Of a stretch of 64,000 bases of DNA, positions 17,081 through 26,742 are shown one piece after another. The stretch is taken from contig DDCB01000038.1 of the NCBI GenBank assembly GCA_002335425.1, positions 62,001-126,000 of the forward strand, in the 5' to 3' direction. The position numbers and the translations under genes were made by a program. Source of the DNA: Chthonomonas sp. UBA2017. Its GTDB lineage: Bacteria > Armatimonadota > Fimbriimonadia > Fimbriimonadales > Fimbriimonadaceae. Under the pieces are notes generated by a model, which had not been told where the DNA came from, searched no databases, and saw only the letters and a program-made list of their open reading frames with translations. Numbering within the stretch: the stretch's first letter is position 1; every line of letters starts with the position of its first letter.

Positions 17081-18139
17081 CTAGCTCTTGTTTCGAATAT
17101 GCATCAGGTCGCCGTCCTGGACCACGTACTCTTTGCCTTCGAGGCTCATTTTCCCCGCGGAGTAAGCCGCATCGAGCGATCCCGCCGCGAGGTACTCGTT
17201 GTAATGGACGATTTCGGCTCGGATGAAGCCCCTGGCGATGTCGGTGTGGATCGTGCTGGCGGCTTTGAGAGCATTCGAGCCCCGGCGCAAAGGCCAGGCG
17301 CGAGTTTCGTTTTCGCCAGCGGTGAAGAAGGTGATCAAGCCGAGAGCGTCATAAATCGCACGGATAATTCGGTTGCTTGCGGGCTCGGTCAGCCCGAGAC
17401 TCTTGAGAAATTCAGGCTGGTCAGAAGGGTCGAGGTCGGCGATTTCGGCTTCGACGCTCGCACTGACGACAAAGGCCTGGGTTCCTTTCGCCTTAAGCTC
17501 TTCGATGCGGCTTAGGAGTCGATCTGGAGTTGAGGTCAGCTCATTCTCCCCGACGTTAAAGGCGATCACCATCTGCTTGGCGGTGAGGAATTGAAAGTTG
17601 CGGACGATCGTCTGATCCTCGTCGGAAAGCTCCAATGCCCGGAGCGGAGTTCCCGATTCGAGCGGCTCGCGAATGCGGTCAAAGCAAGCTTTCTCAAGGT
17701 AGTCCGGCGAGCCCGGATTCTTGACGGTTTGGCTCTTCGTGAGCTTTTCGAGTCGGCTTTCAACGATCTGGAGATCGGCCAAAAGGAGTTCGTCGTCGAC
17801 TTTGTTTTGGTCTCGGATCGGGTCGATCGGTTCGTGATAAGGCGCCGTGGGGGAATCGAACGCCCGCACGACATGGAGAAGCAGGTCCATCCGGCGGGCA
17901 TCGTCTAAGAGTTTTTGGCTGAGCATCTTGCTGCCCGAGCCCTGGAGGTCATCGAGATTGTCATGGAAGATGACCGTGGCCGGGGTGATCTTTTTCGGTT
18001 GAACTTGCTGGACGATCTGGTCAAACCGAGGATCAGGAACCGGGACGGCGGTGACATCTCCTTTGGCCTGGCCCCGGGCGGCCGCGTGATAAAGTGTGCT
18101 TTTTCCTGCGCTTTGGAATCCGATCAATCCGACTTTCAT
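17081..18139 (-). CDS. ychF: YchF/OLA1-like P-loop ATPase, divergent G3 motif
   Basis: A 352-residue protein starting MKVGLIGFQSAGKSTLYHAA. The P-loop (GFQSAGKS) and the NxxE nucleotide motif (NVGENE) follow the YchF type, which prefers ATP. The C-terminal TGS-like domain ends SLEGKEYVVQDGDLMHIRNK, close to the YchF ending. The switch II region, normally DxAGL, reads HDNLDDLQGSGSK, so the usual G3 glycine is missing. Start is taken at 18139, where homology begins; the frame is open upstream. Confidence 0.75.
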   Translation of the reverse strand: MKVGLIGFQSAGKSTLYHAAARGQAKGDVTAVPVPDPRFDQIVQQVQPKKITPATVIFHDNLDDLQGSGSKMLSQKLLDDARRMDLLLHVVRAFDSPTAPYHEPIDPIRDQNKVDDELLLADLQIVESRLEKLTKSQTVKNPGSPDYLEKACFDRIREPLESGTPLRALELSDEDQTIVRNFQFLTAKQMVIAFNVGENELTSTPDRLLSRIEELKAKGTQAFVVSASVEAEIADLDPSDQPEFLKSLGLTEPASNRIIRAIYDALGLITFFTAGENETRAWPLRRGSNALKAASTIHTDIARGFIRAEIVHYNEYLAAGSLDAAYSAGKMSLEGKEYVVQDGDLMHIRNKS

Positions 18140-18248
18140 GCTTGTTTGAACCCGGCAGAGGATACCCGGACCGCTGGCATTCGGCCGGATCGAAACAGGC
18201 CCAGGCCTTTGCAACTCGCGGGCAGACCCTTTCGTCAGAGAAGTCGAC

Positions 18249-18551
18249 ATGCGAAAGTGGTTTCTCCTGCGGAGCCTGCGCCAAACCGGACGCCATCTCT
18301 TGGACTCTCGGGTCCCGGCGGGCCTGAAGATCTTGCCGATGCTCGCGGCGGGCTATCTGGTCTTTCCGGTCGACTTCGTGCCCGACATCTTCCCGCTCTT
18401 GGGGATCACCGACGACATCGCGTTCTTCGCCCTGATGGTGACGATTTTCAATACGATGGCGTCGGCTGCGCTCCGAAAATCGCCGGAGCCGGTCGCGGTC
18501 TTGGACTCGTCGCCAAGCTTGCCCTCCTCGCCATATTCCTCCCGGCCTTAA
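18249..18551 (+). CDS. DUF1232 (YkvA-type) small membrane protein
   Basis: A 100-residue protein with the DUF1232 signature PVDFVPDIFPLLGITDDIAF (residues 39-58) next to hydrophobic segments, so it is probably a small inner-membrane protein. The C-terminal 25 residues are Ser/Pro-rich and not conserved in the family. It is divergent from the YchF-like gene (109 bases apart). No molecular function is established for the family. Confidence 0.7.
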   Translation: MRKWFLLRSLRQTGRHLLDSRVPAGLKILPMLAAGYLVFPVDFVPDIFPLLGITDDIAFFALMVTIFNTMASAALRKSPEPVAVLDSSPSLPSSPYSSRP

Positions 18552-18643
18552 CAATCCCCTAACCAATGTTAACAGTTCGATAATCGCAGCGCAGGAATCG
18601 CGCCTTCCCGATTCTCCAGACTCTTGGGTTGAGAGAGAGGACT

Positions 18644-19588
18644 ATGAAACGGAAAGGCTTTACCCTGATAGAATTGCTTGTGGTCATTGCGATTATCGCA
18701 ATCTTGGCGGCGATCTTGTTCCCGGTCTTCGCCCGCGCGAAGATGGCGGCGAAAAAGACGGCCGACCTGAACAACAGCAAGCAGATCGGACTCGGCTTGC
18801 AGATGTATCTGGCGGACCACGAAGACGTCTTTCCCCCGAGCAACCACCGGGATGGCGTGCGAGAGATTCACTGGTCGTGGATGGTGCTGCCGTACATCAA
18901 GAGCGAGCAGATCTTTGTGAGCCCGGCCGACAAAATTCGAGGCTGGGCCCCGGGATGTTTTGACCCGGCAACAAACAACCGAGGCTTTGGCGTTCCGAGC
19001 ATCCAAGAGAACGGCTGCGCTCAGCAAGGCTATCCGGCGGGAGTCTTCACGACCCAAGTCGGCCGAATCTCCTACATCGCGAACCAATCGATCATCGGTC
19101 GAAAGCGACAAGATTCGGATACGGCGAACGTGGTCTCTGCCTATGCGGTGATCAATCCCTCGAACACCATTTTGATCGCCCCCGCGACTGAAGCCAAGAA
19201 TTGTATGCGAAGAGAAGTTGGTGGCGAGTACCGAAGCTACCGGCCCGCGTTTGGCCTGACTGGAAGAAATCAAGCCACTGTTTCGGGTTCGAACATCCCC
19301 TCGGTCAGTGCGCAGCCACTCGAAGGTATGACCGCGGCGACGCTCAATACGGTCTTTTCCTGCGAAACAGCGACCGATCCGGGTGTGATTCCCGACCACA
19401 CGCTTCGATATACCAACTCGGGCCGATTCGACCAGGGCAACAATTACGTCTTTGCCGATTCGAGCGCGAAGTGGCGACCGACCCGAGCGACCTTTAAGTT
19501 CGACAACTATCAGTGGGGCGTGCAAGCCTATTCGCTCGGCGGGCTCCAAGTCACGGTCCCGGGAACAGGCGAGCCGGTTTCGAACTAA
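18644..19588 (+). CDS. Type II secretion-like pseudopilin with H-X9-DG-type C-terminus
   Basis: A 314-residue protein with a class III prepilin leader (MKRKG) and the mature start [20 protein letters not shown], cleaved and methylated by a prepilin peptidase. The helix continues into [14 protein letters not shown], a form common in Armatimonadota and Planctomycetes DUF1559-type proteins. The C-terminal part has [13 protein letters not shown], matching the FADG end motif of that group with Ser in place of Gly. GAGAGAGAGG precedes the ATG at 18644 by three bases. It is a single gene with its own terminator; pilus assembly genes are not in the window. Confidence 0.82.
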   Translation: MKRKGFTLIELLVVIAIIAILAAILFPVFARAKMAAKKTADLNNSKQIGLGLQMYLADHEDVFPPSNHRDGVREIHWSWMVLPYIKSEQIFVSPADKIRGWAPGCFDPATNNRGFGVPSIQENGCAQQGYPAGVFTTQVGRISYIANQSIIGRKRQDSDTANVVSAYAVINPSNTILIAPATEAKNCMRREVGGEYRSYRPAFGLTGRNQATVSGSNIPSVSAQPLEGMTAATLNTVFSCETATDPGVIPDHTLRYTNSGRFDQGNNYVFADSSAKWRPTRATFKFDNYQWGVQAYSLGGLQVTVPGTGEPVSN

Positions 19589-19608
19589 CCCAGTCTCCAT
19601 CTCTCAGA

Positions 19609-19643
19609 AACGCCTAGCGCCCGTGCGGAGCTAGGCGTTTTTT
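19609..19643 (+). terminator. Intrinsic terminator after pseudopilin gene
   Basis: AACGCCTAGC at 19609-19618 and GCTAGGCGTT at 19630-19639 form a perfect 10 bp stem followed by a run of six T residues. It starts 20 bases after the stop codon. Confidence 0.92.
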
Positions 19644-19669
19644 GTGTCTCAAAACGTCCCTAGATCGGA

Positions 19670-20791
19670 ATGCAGGTTCCTTTCTATTATCACCCTCGGA
19701 TGCTGAGCTACGTCTTTGGCGAGCAGCATCCGCTCAAGCCAGAGCGACTGCGGCGCGCCATCGGCCTCATTCAGACCCTCAATGAAAGCACGAACCTCGG
19801 GTTGGATTGGATCGACCCGGGGCTCGCCGATGAGAGGGACATCTTGCGGATTCACACGGCCGAGTATTGGCAGATCGTGCAAGAGCAAAGTCAGCCCGAT
19901 GCAGCCTCGGATGAAAGGGCTTGGCAAGCCGGCTTTGGCTGGGGCGACAACCCGAGCTTTATTGGGATGGCCGAAGCTTCTCGGGCCTATCTCGCGGGGT
20001 CGGTGGCCGCGGCGAAAGCAGTCATCTCGGGGCATCCTCTGGCCTTGAGCATCGCGGGTGGGCTGCATCACGCCGCGATCAATCGCGCGAGGGGGTTTTG
20101 CATCCTGAACGACGTCGCGATCGCGTGTCACGTCTTGCGAGACCATTTTTCTCGGGTGGCCTACGTTGATCTGGATGTTCATCACGGCGAGGGCGTGCAA
20201 TGGGCCTTTGAAGAAGACACCACGGTGCTGACGACGAGCATTCACGAATCGGGCCGGACCCTTTTTCCGGGCACGGGCTACCCCGAAGAGACGAGTGTTG
20301 GCTTCAGCTCGGTGAACGTCCCTTTGGAAGCCAGGACGAGCGGAGACGTCTGGCTTGGGGCGTTTCGCGAGGGCTTGCTCCCCGCGCTCCGGCGATTTGA
20401 GCCCGAAGCGATCGTCTTGCAGATGGGCACCGATCCGCACTTTGCCGACCCTTTGGGGCACCTGATGGTGCGAGCCCAAGACTGGTGGGCGGCGATAGCT
20501 GACGTGCGAGACCTGGGCGTGCCGATCGTCGCCGTTGGGGGCGGCGGATACAACCTTTCGACCGTCCCGAGGATGTGGGCCGGTGCGGTCTTGACCCTTT
20601 TGGGCCGCGATATCCCCGAACGGATTCCCGATCCCTGGGCGAGCGCCTGGGATGTTGAGCACTTTGCCGATCCCGACCGGCCTTGCCCCGCCGACGCAGG
20701 GGAGGCGGCCGCCCAGACGGTCTTAGAGACCCTGCAAAAGAACGTGCATCCTTTCGTTCCAACGGCATCGGATCGAGGATTTGAATCGTAA
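19670..20791 (+). CDS. AcuC-like deacetylase (histone deacetylase superfamily)
   Basis: A 373-residue zinc deacetylase of the arginase/HDAC fold. Visible active-site motifs are GGLHHA (general base His pair), DLDVHHGEGVQ (metal Asp and His), SIHESGRTLFPGTG and QMGTDPHFADPLG (second metal Asp), with GGGGYN near the C-terminus. AcuC-type enzymes deacetylate acetyl-CoA synthetase or other proteins and small molecules. No acuA, acuB or acs gene is nearby. It may be co-transcribed with the UPF0182 gene, 15 bases downstream. Confidence 0.88.
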   Translation: MQVPFYYHPRMLSYVFGEQHPLKPERLRRAIGLIQTLNESTNLGLDWIDPGLADERDILRIHTAEYWQIVQEQSQPDAASDERAWQAGFGWGDNPSFIGMAEASRAYLAGSVAAAKAVISGHPLALSIAGGLHHAAINRARGFCILNDVAIACHVLRDHFSRVAYVDLDVHHGEGVQWAFEEDTTVLTTSIHESGRTLFPGTGYPEETSVGFSSVNVPLEARTSGDVWLGAFREGLLPALRRFEPEAIVLQMGTDPHFADPLGHLMVRAQDWWAAIADVRDLGVPIVAVGGGGYNLSTVPRMWAGAVLTLLGRDIPERIPDPWASAWDVEHFADPDRPCPADAGEAAAQTVLETLQKNVHPFVPTASDRGFES

Positions 20792-20806
20792 TAGGAAGGA
20801 CACACT

Positions 20807-23698
20807 ATGTCGCACATTCCAGACCCTCTTGAGCAACTTCTTCGTGGCACCCGGGCCGCGGGCGATTCGGGGTCGAACCCTCCTCAGCCTCCCCAACCCC
20901 TGACTCGCAAAACCAAAGGGTGTTTGGGGGCGGCCTTGCTGATCTCGGTGCTGATGTTCGTGGGGCCGGGTGCGATTCAGTTCTATTGCGACTGGCTTTG
21001 GTACGTTCACGACGGGGCTCAACCGGAAGTCTTCTTTAAGCAATGGCAGATTCAGATCGTTTTGTGGGTGATCGGGTTCGCGGTCGCGTTCTTGGTCATC
21101 GGGCTCAACCTTTCGAAGGCCCTTCAACATCCGGTCGACCCGAATTTCATCCCGGCCAGCCCCGAAGAGAAGATCCAAGCCGACATCTTGAAGTTTTCGA
21201 GCCAGCGACACCGGCTCGTGTCGGGGCTCATCGCAAGCCTCTTCGGCCTGTTCTTTGCCTCGCTTTTGGCATCGCGCGCGCCGGAGTGGATGTGGAGCCG
21301 TGGCGCGACCGAATTCGGCGTGAAGGACCCTCTCTTTGGTCGCGATCTGGGCTTTTTCGTCTTTCAGCTCCCCTGGACGCAGTCGATCTTTGCCTATGTC
21401 TTCTTGCTCCTCTTGGTGACCACGGGTCTCGTCGGATTTTCGCACTTCATCGTCGAACGGGCCACCCGTCAGCTTCGGGGATTCCGGGCGAGCACAGCAG
21501 GCCGCGCCCAGACCGGAGTCTTGGCGGGCCTGACCTTTCTCGCCTTGGGGGCTCAACAGTGGGTGGGCCAATTCAATCGGGTTTCAACCGAGGGCGCGCA
21601 GTTCACGGGGCCGGGTTATGCGGGAACGCAAGCCTTAGTCATGCATCAAGCGCTCGCGGTTTTGATGGCGGTCGTCGGGCTTTGGTGCATCCTCAACAGT
21701 TTCTCAGGCAAGCCCTTTCAAGCCCTTCGATGGGGATCCATTACGGTCGTTCTTTTTGCAGTCGCGGGGCTCGGCTTGTATCCGATTCTGATCCAAAGAA
21801 TTTATGTCGAACCCAATCGCCTGAATGTTGAATCTCCATTCGCCCAGCGTGCGATCAAGATGACGCGCTATGCCTATCGGCTGGACGCGATCCGAGTGGC
21901 AAATTTTTCCGTCAATCCAGAGCCGACTTCGGCGGAAGTTCAGGCCTCCACTAGCACCTTAGCAAATATGCGGCTGTGGGACCCGAACATCCTGAGAGAC
22001 TCGGTCGATGGATTGCAAAGCATTCGTCCTTATTACACGTTTAATGACGTCGATATTGATCGATACACCATTCAAGGCAAGCAGCAGATGGTGATGCTCG
22101 CTCCGAGAGATATGGATGTTCGTGGGTTGACGCCCTCGGCCCAAACCTGGATCAATACTCGTTTGCAGTATACGCATGGGTATGGCCTCGTGATGTCGCC
22201 CGTGAATCAAGCAACGAGTACCGGCCAACCGGTCTTTTTGGCAAAGGATTTTCCGCCGAAAATGCCTCCGGGACTCAAGCTGGATCAACCACGAATCTAC
22301 TTTAGCGATTTTCAGCCTGCTTCGCAAGAAGCTAGTAGCTACGTCATTGTTAAAACAAAACAAGAAGAGTTTGACTTTCCGGGACAAACCGGAACCGAAA
22401 CTTATCGCTGGACCGGAAGCCGTGGCGTTCCCGTTGGCGGAGCACTCAGTCGGCTCATGCATAGCTTAAGATTTCGGGACGGCAACCTTCTTGTTTCAAG
22501 CAATATCACGCCCGATTCGAGGATTCTTTATCATCGAAGTATTCTTGATCGCGCGTCCAAAGTCTATCGTTGGTTACTGCTGGATCAAGACCCGTACCTG
22601 GTGGTGAGCCAAGGGCGACTCAAGTGGATTGTCGACGCCTATACAACGACGGACAAGATCCCGTACAGTGCGTCGATTCGGTGGGGAGGCAAATCCGTTA
22701 ACTATGTTCGAAATTCGGTCAAGATCGTGGTCGATGCTTACACCGGAGAGATGAATGCGTATGCGTATGATGAGAACGAGCCGATTTTGCGAGCTTATCG
22801 AAAGCTCTATCCGAAGCTCTTTTTGCCCAAGTCTCAGTTTCCCAAAGAGTTGATTCCCCATGTGAGATATGGTGAAGATTTCTTTTCCGCACAAGCCAAT
22901 GTCTTGACTCAATATCACGTGACTGACCCGGCGAGCTTCTTGAATAACGAAGACGCCTGGGAGATTCCTACTGAGATCGGTCGCGCGGGGACGAGCTCGA
23001 CTCTTTTGCCCTACTACGTGCAGATTCGCCTGCCCGACGAAGAGCGAGACTCGTTCATGCTCATCTTGCCGTTTACGCCCCGACAAAAGAACAACATGAT
23101 CGGGTGGATGGCAGCCCATTGTGATCCCGAGAAGTATGGTCAAACGGTGCTGTATAAGTTCCCGAAAGATAGTCAGACTCCGGGGCCCAATCAAGTGGAA
23201 TCCTTGATCAATCAAAACCCGACCGTCGCAGAAATCAATCGCGAACTGAACAACGATCAGTCGATGATTATTCCCGGCAACCTTTTGGTCATTCCCTTGG
23301 GGACGTCGATCCTGTATGTCAAGCCACTTTTTCTGCAGTCTCGCTCGTCGGGCATTCAGCCGATTCCAGAACTCAAGAAAGTCGTGCTCGCGCTTCGTGA
23401 CCGGGTCGTCGTGCGGGATTCCTACTCGGAGGCGCTCCGAGAGCTGATGGGTGACGCGCCCGAGGAACCGGCCCCCAGCACTCCGACCGCGGGGAGCACG
23501 ACTCAGAGTCCGCCCAAGAATCCTGAGGGGCCCGCCCCTGACGTCCCTGCGCGGGCTCTTCGGCTGGCGCGCGAGGCCTTGCGGCTGATGGATCAGGCGG
23601 ATCAGGCTTTGCGAAAGGGCGATTTGGGCGCCTATGGCGAGCTGAATCGCCAGGCGCGGGAGCGGTTGCGACAGCTCGAGCGCGAGGCCGCGCCTTGA
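20807..23698 (+). CDS. UPF0182 family large membrane protein
   Basis: A 963-residue protein with seven or so hydrophobic segments in the first 330 residues and a long extracytoplasmic part containing UPF0182 landmarks: MRLWDPNILRDSVDGLQSIRPYYTFNDVDIDRY, WINTRLQYTHGYGLVMSPVN and YVQIRLPDEERDSFMLILPFTPRQKNNM are each recognisable blocks (here described as markers at about residues 386, 444 and 740). The C-terminus has a Pro/Ser/Thr linker then a Leu/Arg/Gln helical tail. AGGAAGG precedes the ATG. The function of the family is unknown. GC content falls in the middle third. Confidence 0.88.
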   Translation: MSHIPDPLEQLLRGTRAAGDSGSNPPQPPQPLTRKTKGCLGAALLISVLMFVGPGAIQFYCDWLWYVHDGAQPEVFFKQWQIQIVLWVIGFAVAFLVIGLNLSKALQHPVDPNFIPASPEEKIQADILKFSSQRHRLVSGLIASLFGLFFASLLASRAPEWMWSRGATEFGVKDPLFGRDLGFFVFQLPWTQSIFAYVFLLLLVTTGLVGFSHFIVERATRQLRGFRASTAGRAQTGVLAGLTFLALGAQQWVGQFNRVSTEGAQFTGPGYAGTQALVMHQALAVLMAVVGLWCILNSFSGKPFQALRWGSITVVLFAVAGLGLYPILIQRIYVEPNRLNVESPFAQRAIKMTRYAYRLDAIRVANFSVNPEPTSAEVQASTSTLANMRLWDPNILRDSVDGLQSIRPYYTFNDVDIDRYTIQGKQQMVMLAPRDMDVRGLTPSAQTWINTRLQYTHGYGLVMSPVNQATSTGQPVFLAKDFPPKMPPGLKLDQPRIYFSDFQPASQEASSYVIVKTKQEEFDFPGQTGTETYRWTGSRGVPVGGALSRLMHSLRFRDGNLLVSSNITPDSRILYHRSILDRASKVYRWLLLDQDPYLVVSQGRLKWIVDAYTTTDKIPYSASIRWGGKSVNYVRNSVKIVVDAYTGEMNAYAYDENEPILRAYRKLYPKLFLPKSQFPKELIPHVRYGEDFFSAQANVLTQYHVTDPASFLNNEDAWEIPTEIGRAGTSSTLLPYYVQIRLPDEERDSFMLILPFTPRQKNNMIGWMAAHCDPEKYGQTVLYKFPKDSQTPGPNQVESLINQNPTVAEINRELNNDQSMIIPGNLLVIPLGTSILYVKPLFLQSRSSGIQPIPELKKVVLALRDRVVVRDSYSEALRELMGDAPEEPAPSTPTAGSTTQSPPKNPEGPAPDVPARALRLAREALRLMDQADQALRKGDLGAYGELNRQARERLRQLEREAAP

Positions 23699-23738
23699 CA
23701 CCCGGGTCATGAATGCGGTTTAATAAGGGTTCCCGGTC

Positions 23739-23814
<76 letters not shown>

Positions 23815-24117
23815 TTTTCCACCTCTTGTGAGCCTAAGCGGCAGCGGGCCCTTTCTTTTCTCGTCACGATTTGATGATGCGGCGCTTTCCGGTCTCGCCT
23901 AAAGTGAAACAGATGACCATCACTACCTCCCGCCAACTCTCTTGGGCTGAGCGACGTCGCGCGGTTTGATTGAGGATGGCTTGCCCTTCGAATCGTTGTT
24001 GGCCGCTGTATCCCTTTGTACATTCTGGTATTCGGAGGAGCGCTCATATCCTGAGCAAGATTGTATGATTGTGCATAGGTCATAACTACGTGGCTCGAGC
24101 GCTTCCTCGCCAACTTC
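23815..24117. other. Non-coding interval after tRNA-Ala
   Basis: About 300 bases between the tRNA and the end of the ankyrin gene. I see no credible reading frame, strong hairpin or repeat. An open frame on the minus strand is only the shadow of the tRNA and the UPF0182 gene. Confidence 0.5.
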
Positions 24118-25542
24118 TTATCCTCTGCCCTGCAGTAACTCAATGATTTCCTGCGCTTCTCTAAAGTGCTTGAGTCGCAAGTTCTCGTCATTCAGCCCAA
24201 TGTCTCCGATGATCTTTTCGATACAGAATCCAATAAACTCGAATTTCGTCTTTTTCCAAGAATTCAAGTTGCTCGTGGCAAAATCCAGTGCCGATTTTCC
24301 TTGTTTATTTCGCAATTCTCGATTCGCGCCGGCCTCAAGCAAGAGTTGAACACATTCTAATTCGCCCAAGCGAGAAGCGAGCATGAGCGGTGTTTCTCCG
24401 TCCTCATTCAGGGCATCGACGTTCGCTCCATGTTGAAGAAGGATTCGTGTCGCGGTGGGCGATCCCCAATCCCCATAAACGGCTTCATGGAGTGGATACG
24501 AGCCCTTAGAATAAAGGTTCGGATCGGCTCCGGCCTCCATCAGGATCTTGATGGTTTCTTCCGCGACTTTGTTCGGCCGCCCCATATTTCCGTCCCCTTG
24601 CCAGCAAGCGGCGTGCAAGGGGCTGGCCCACGTTTTGCCAGGTCCATTCACATGGGCACCCATTTCGAGGATGACTCTCACCGCTTCCGGATTCATCCTA
24701 AGTCCCGAAGCGACGATGAGCTTTTCTTGAATCGTCTCAGGGTTCGTCTTGGTGAGCAGAAATCGAAGCACTGTCATGTTTTCGGCTTCGATCGCTTCAT
24801 CAATGGCATCAAAGCTGAATTCGTCCTGACGCATTCGCAGCCCTTGGTCCCAGAGGTATTCAGCGACCTCGACGCTCCCGACTTCCGACAGCGCGTTTTT
24901 TCCCCCAGATTCAAAGTCCACAGGAAATCCGGCCCCCGTGATGAGCTTGACGCAGTCCAAACTCCCCTCCGAGCAAGCTTGAAACAGGGGGACGAGTGTG
25001 AACAGCGAACAAGCAGACTCATCTGCCTGAGTCGCGCCCGGGGGTCTCGCGGGGCCAACTTGGGCCCCTCGCTCGATCAACAATTGGAGACGCGCCGGGT
25101 CGCCCACGGAGCAGGCTTCGTACACGCTGGTCCGCCCATAGCCCGAAGATTCGTTGGGATCGCCACCAGCATCCAACATCAGCCGAAGACGCTCGATATC
25201 GCCGCCGCCCCATTGGAGATAGGGATGGTCTGCCCCAAGTTCCCGCAGATTCGCTTCGGTAAGAGGGTAGCCGCTTCCCCCGCCGCTGGCATACCAAGTC
25301 GCGCTGACTTCACCGGCCGAAACATCAAAAGGATCAGCCCCGCGCGCGAGCAGCAACCGCACGATGTCGGCATTGGACCCCGGCGCCGCTACTGCCACCA
25401 TCAAGGGCGTGACCTGGTCGAAGAAGGGACCGTGATCCGACTCGGCGGGAAGGCGAAAATTGAGGTCGGCACCTTCGTCAAGCAATCGGCTGACGTCGGA
25501 AAAGCTCCCTCGCCGGATGGCCTTGATCAGCTCCATGCTCAT
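24118..25542 (-). CDS. Ankyrin-repeat protein
   Basis: A 474-residue cytoplasmic-looking protein made of ankyrin repeats along most of its length. Clear repeat cores are DVSRLLDEGADLNFR, IVRLLLARGADPFD, RLRLMLDAGGDPNE, RLQLLIERGAQV, TIKILMEAGADPNLYS, ATRILLQHGANVDAL and CVQLLLEAGANRELRNKQG. The start is set at an ATG at 25542 in front of the first repeat, although the frame is open further upstream without a good ribosome site. No second domain is visible. It stands alone in a gene-poor region and probably mediates a protein contact. Confidence 0.85.
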   Translation of the reverse strand: MSMELIKAIRRGSFSDVSRLLDEGADLNFRLPAESDHGPFFDQVTPLMVAVAAPGSNADIVRLLLARGADPFDVSAGEVSATWYASGGGSGYPLTEANLRELGADHPYLQWGGGDIERLRLMLDAGGDPNESSGYGRTSVYEACSVGDPARLQLLIERGAQVGPARPPGATQADESACSLFTLVPLFQACSEGSLDCVKLITGAGFPVDFESGGKNALSEVGSVEVAEYLWDQGLRMRQDEFSFDAIDEAIEAENMTVLRFLLTKTNPETIQEKLIVASGLRMNPEAVRVILEMGAHVNGPGKTWASPLHAACWQGDGNMGRPNKVAEETIKILMEAGADPNLYSKGSYPLHEAVYGDWGSPTATRILLQHGANVDALNEDGETPLMLASRLGELECVQLLLEAGANRELRNKQGKSALDFATSNLNSWKKTKFEFIGFCIEKIIGDIGLNDENLRLKHFREAQEIIELLQGRG

Positions 25543-26089
25543 ACGATCATTGTAACGAAGTGAGGCGATGCTCGGTTGGGCCTCCATGCTGACCTTCGAC
25601 CTGCCGACGACTCTCGACGCGGAACGGAGCAACACGAGGCTTGAGAACGAGCACCAAAGTTATGAGACGCCTTCGAATGCGCATGCCATCCGGCTGCGCT
25701 CAAATGATGCTTTGCAGCGAGCGTTTATGAGGGTTTGTCTCCGGCGGCTTTGGCGAGAATTGAGTTGTTCTCGTCGGCATGAGAGTCGGTATGGTCCCGA
25801 ATAAAGGCTGTCACCTTCGTCTCGCTCGAAGTCTTTTCAGCTCGCCATGATTTCAAAGCGCATTATGCCTCTCTCAAATCTCAAGATCTTAGACACCACT
25901 CAAGTCTCAAATTCACTACCTTCGAGATCCGGTCGTATCGAACGCGCAATCACCAGAGATGCTTGTGGCTTTAGCTGCTCAATTTTCAGGCGCCCTTGTT
26001 TGCAGAAAAAGCTCTCTGGTGAGATGGAAGTAGAGGAGAGGATTTGTCCGAGTCAAACGGGGCAGAGCACGAGAGAAATTCTCCATGAG
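25543..26089. other. Gene-poor interval, possible decayed or repeated DNA
   Basis: About 550 bases between two divergent genes. Open frames exist on the plus strand (25568-25804, 78 codons; and the region 25847-26089 leading into the next gene), but their translations are rich in Arg, Ser and Cys, with no ribosome site or domain, and look like non-coding DNA. No insertion-sequence ends or clean hairpins were found. Confidence 0.4.
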
Positions 26090-26473
26090 ATGAAGTCAAC
26101 GCGCTGGCCAAAGATCGTGTACTGGTTCCCTGCACTGCTCATTCTTGCGGGCTTCTTTTGGTGGAATCGACTTCCGACCGTATTTACTTTTCCAGAGATC
26201 CAGGCGATGACCCTGACACTCTATGAATCCAGGTTCGTCAATACTGAACACAAGGTTCAATATCGACTCTTTGAAGAGGAATTTGGCAAAGTCGAGCAAG
26301 TCTTCAGCATCGAAAACACCGTTTCGCAAAGGTACTCATTCCCCATGACTCATGTACTCGTGATCACACGGAGAAATGGGAAGTATTTTCGAGAATCAAT
26401 TGTTTTTCATAAAGATGGCCGCGTCATTCAATATTATGTCCAAAAGCTCCAAGCTTCCCTCCCACCCTGGTAG
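26090..26473 (+). CDS. Small membrane-anchored protein of unknown function
   Basis: From the ATG at 26090 the protein has 127 residues: a basic start, one transmembrane helix (IVYWFPALLILAGFFWW, about residues 8-24), then a soluble part of mixed alpha/beta character that should face the periplasm. The frame extends upstream to 25847, but that N-terminal stretch looks non-coding; an ATG at 26021 is another option. No family is recognised. GC content is clearly below that of the surrounding housekeeping genes. Confidence 0.5.
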   Translation: MKSTRWPKIVYWFPALLILAGFFWWNRLPTVFTFPEIQAMTLTLYESRFVNTEHKVQYRLFEEEFGKVEQVFSIENTVSQRYSFPMTHVLVITRRNGKYFRESIVFHKDGRVIQYYVQKLQASLPPW

Positions 26474-26547
26474 CCATGGATCGATTTCGTGCATCAGTTC
26501 GCTCCGTCGTGAGTAGATTCGAATAGCGCGAGGGCTCTCTCACTCCC

Positions 26548-26742
26548 CTATCTTTGAGAAACCCAGGCCAGCTCGATGTCACGAGAATAGATCAATTCCT
26601 GAAGCTGCCCCCCATGCGTTCCGAGGTGTCGAATGTTCAGGATCTGGGGCTCAAACTTGGTGGGCTTTTGATACCAGGAGAAGCCTGGAGTCGGAGCCTC
26701 TAAATCAGTTCTTTTGACGAATGTTTCGACTCTTTTCAGAAT
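26548..26742 (-). pseudogene. DinB-family C-terminal remnant
   Basis: Directly after the stop of the VOC gene, in the same frame, 64 codons remain open to a TAG at 26548-26550. The translation includes TPGFSWYQKPTKF and then ILNIRHLGTHGGQLQELIY followed by ELAWV. This matches the C-terminal helix of DinB/YfiT-like proteins, where the last metal-ligand His lies in an RHxxxHxxQL motif. The first two thirds of such a protein, and a start codon, are missing, so it is read as a decapitated gene. Confidence 0.6.

Noticed and set aside
18548..18584. Promoter for the pseudopilin from TTAACA and GATAAT
   Set aside because: The spacing between the two boxes is about 25 bases, too long for a standard promoter.
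19649..20662. Open frame of 337 codons on the minus strand
   Set aside because: It is the antisense shadow of the AcuC-like gene, whose catalytic motifs are clear.
25568..25804. 78-codon plus-strand open frame
   Set aside because: No ribosome site, domain or plausible neighbour; composition looks non-coding.
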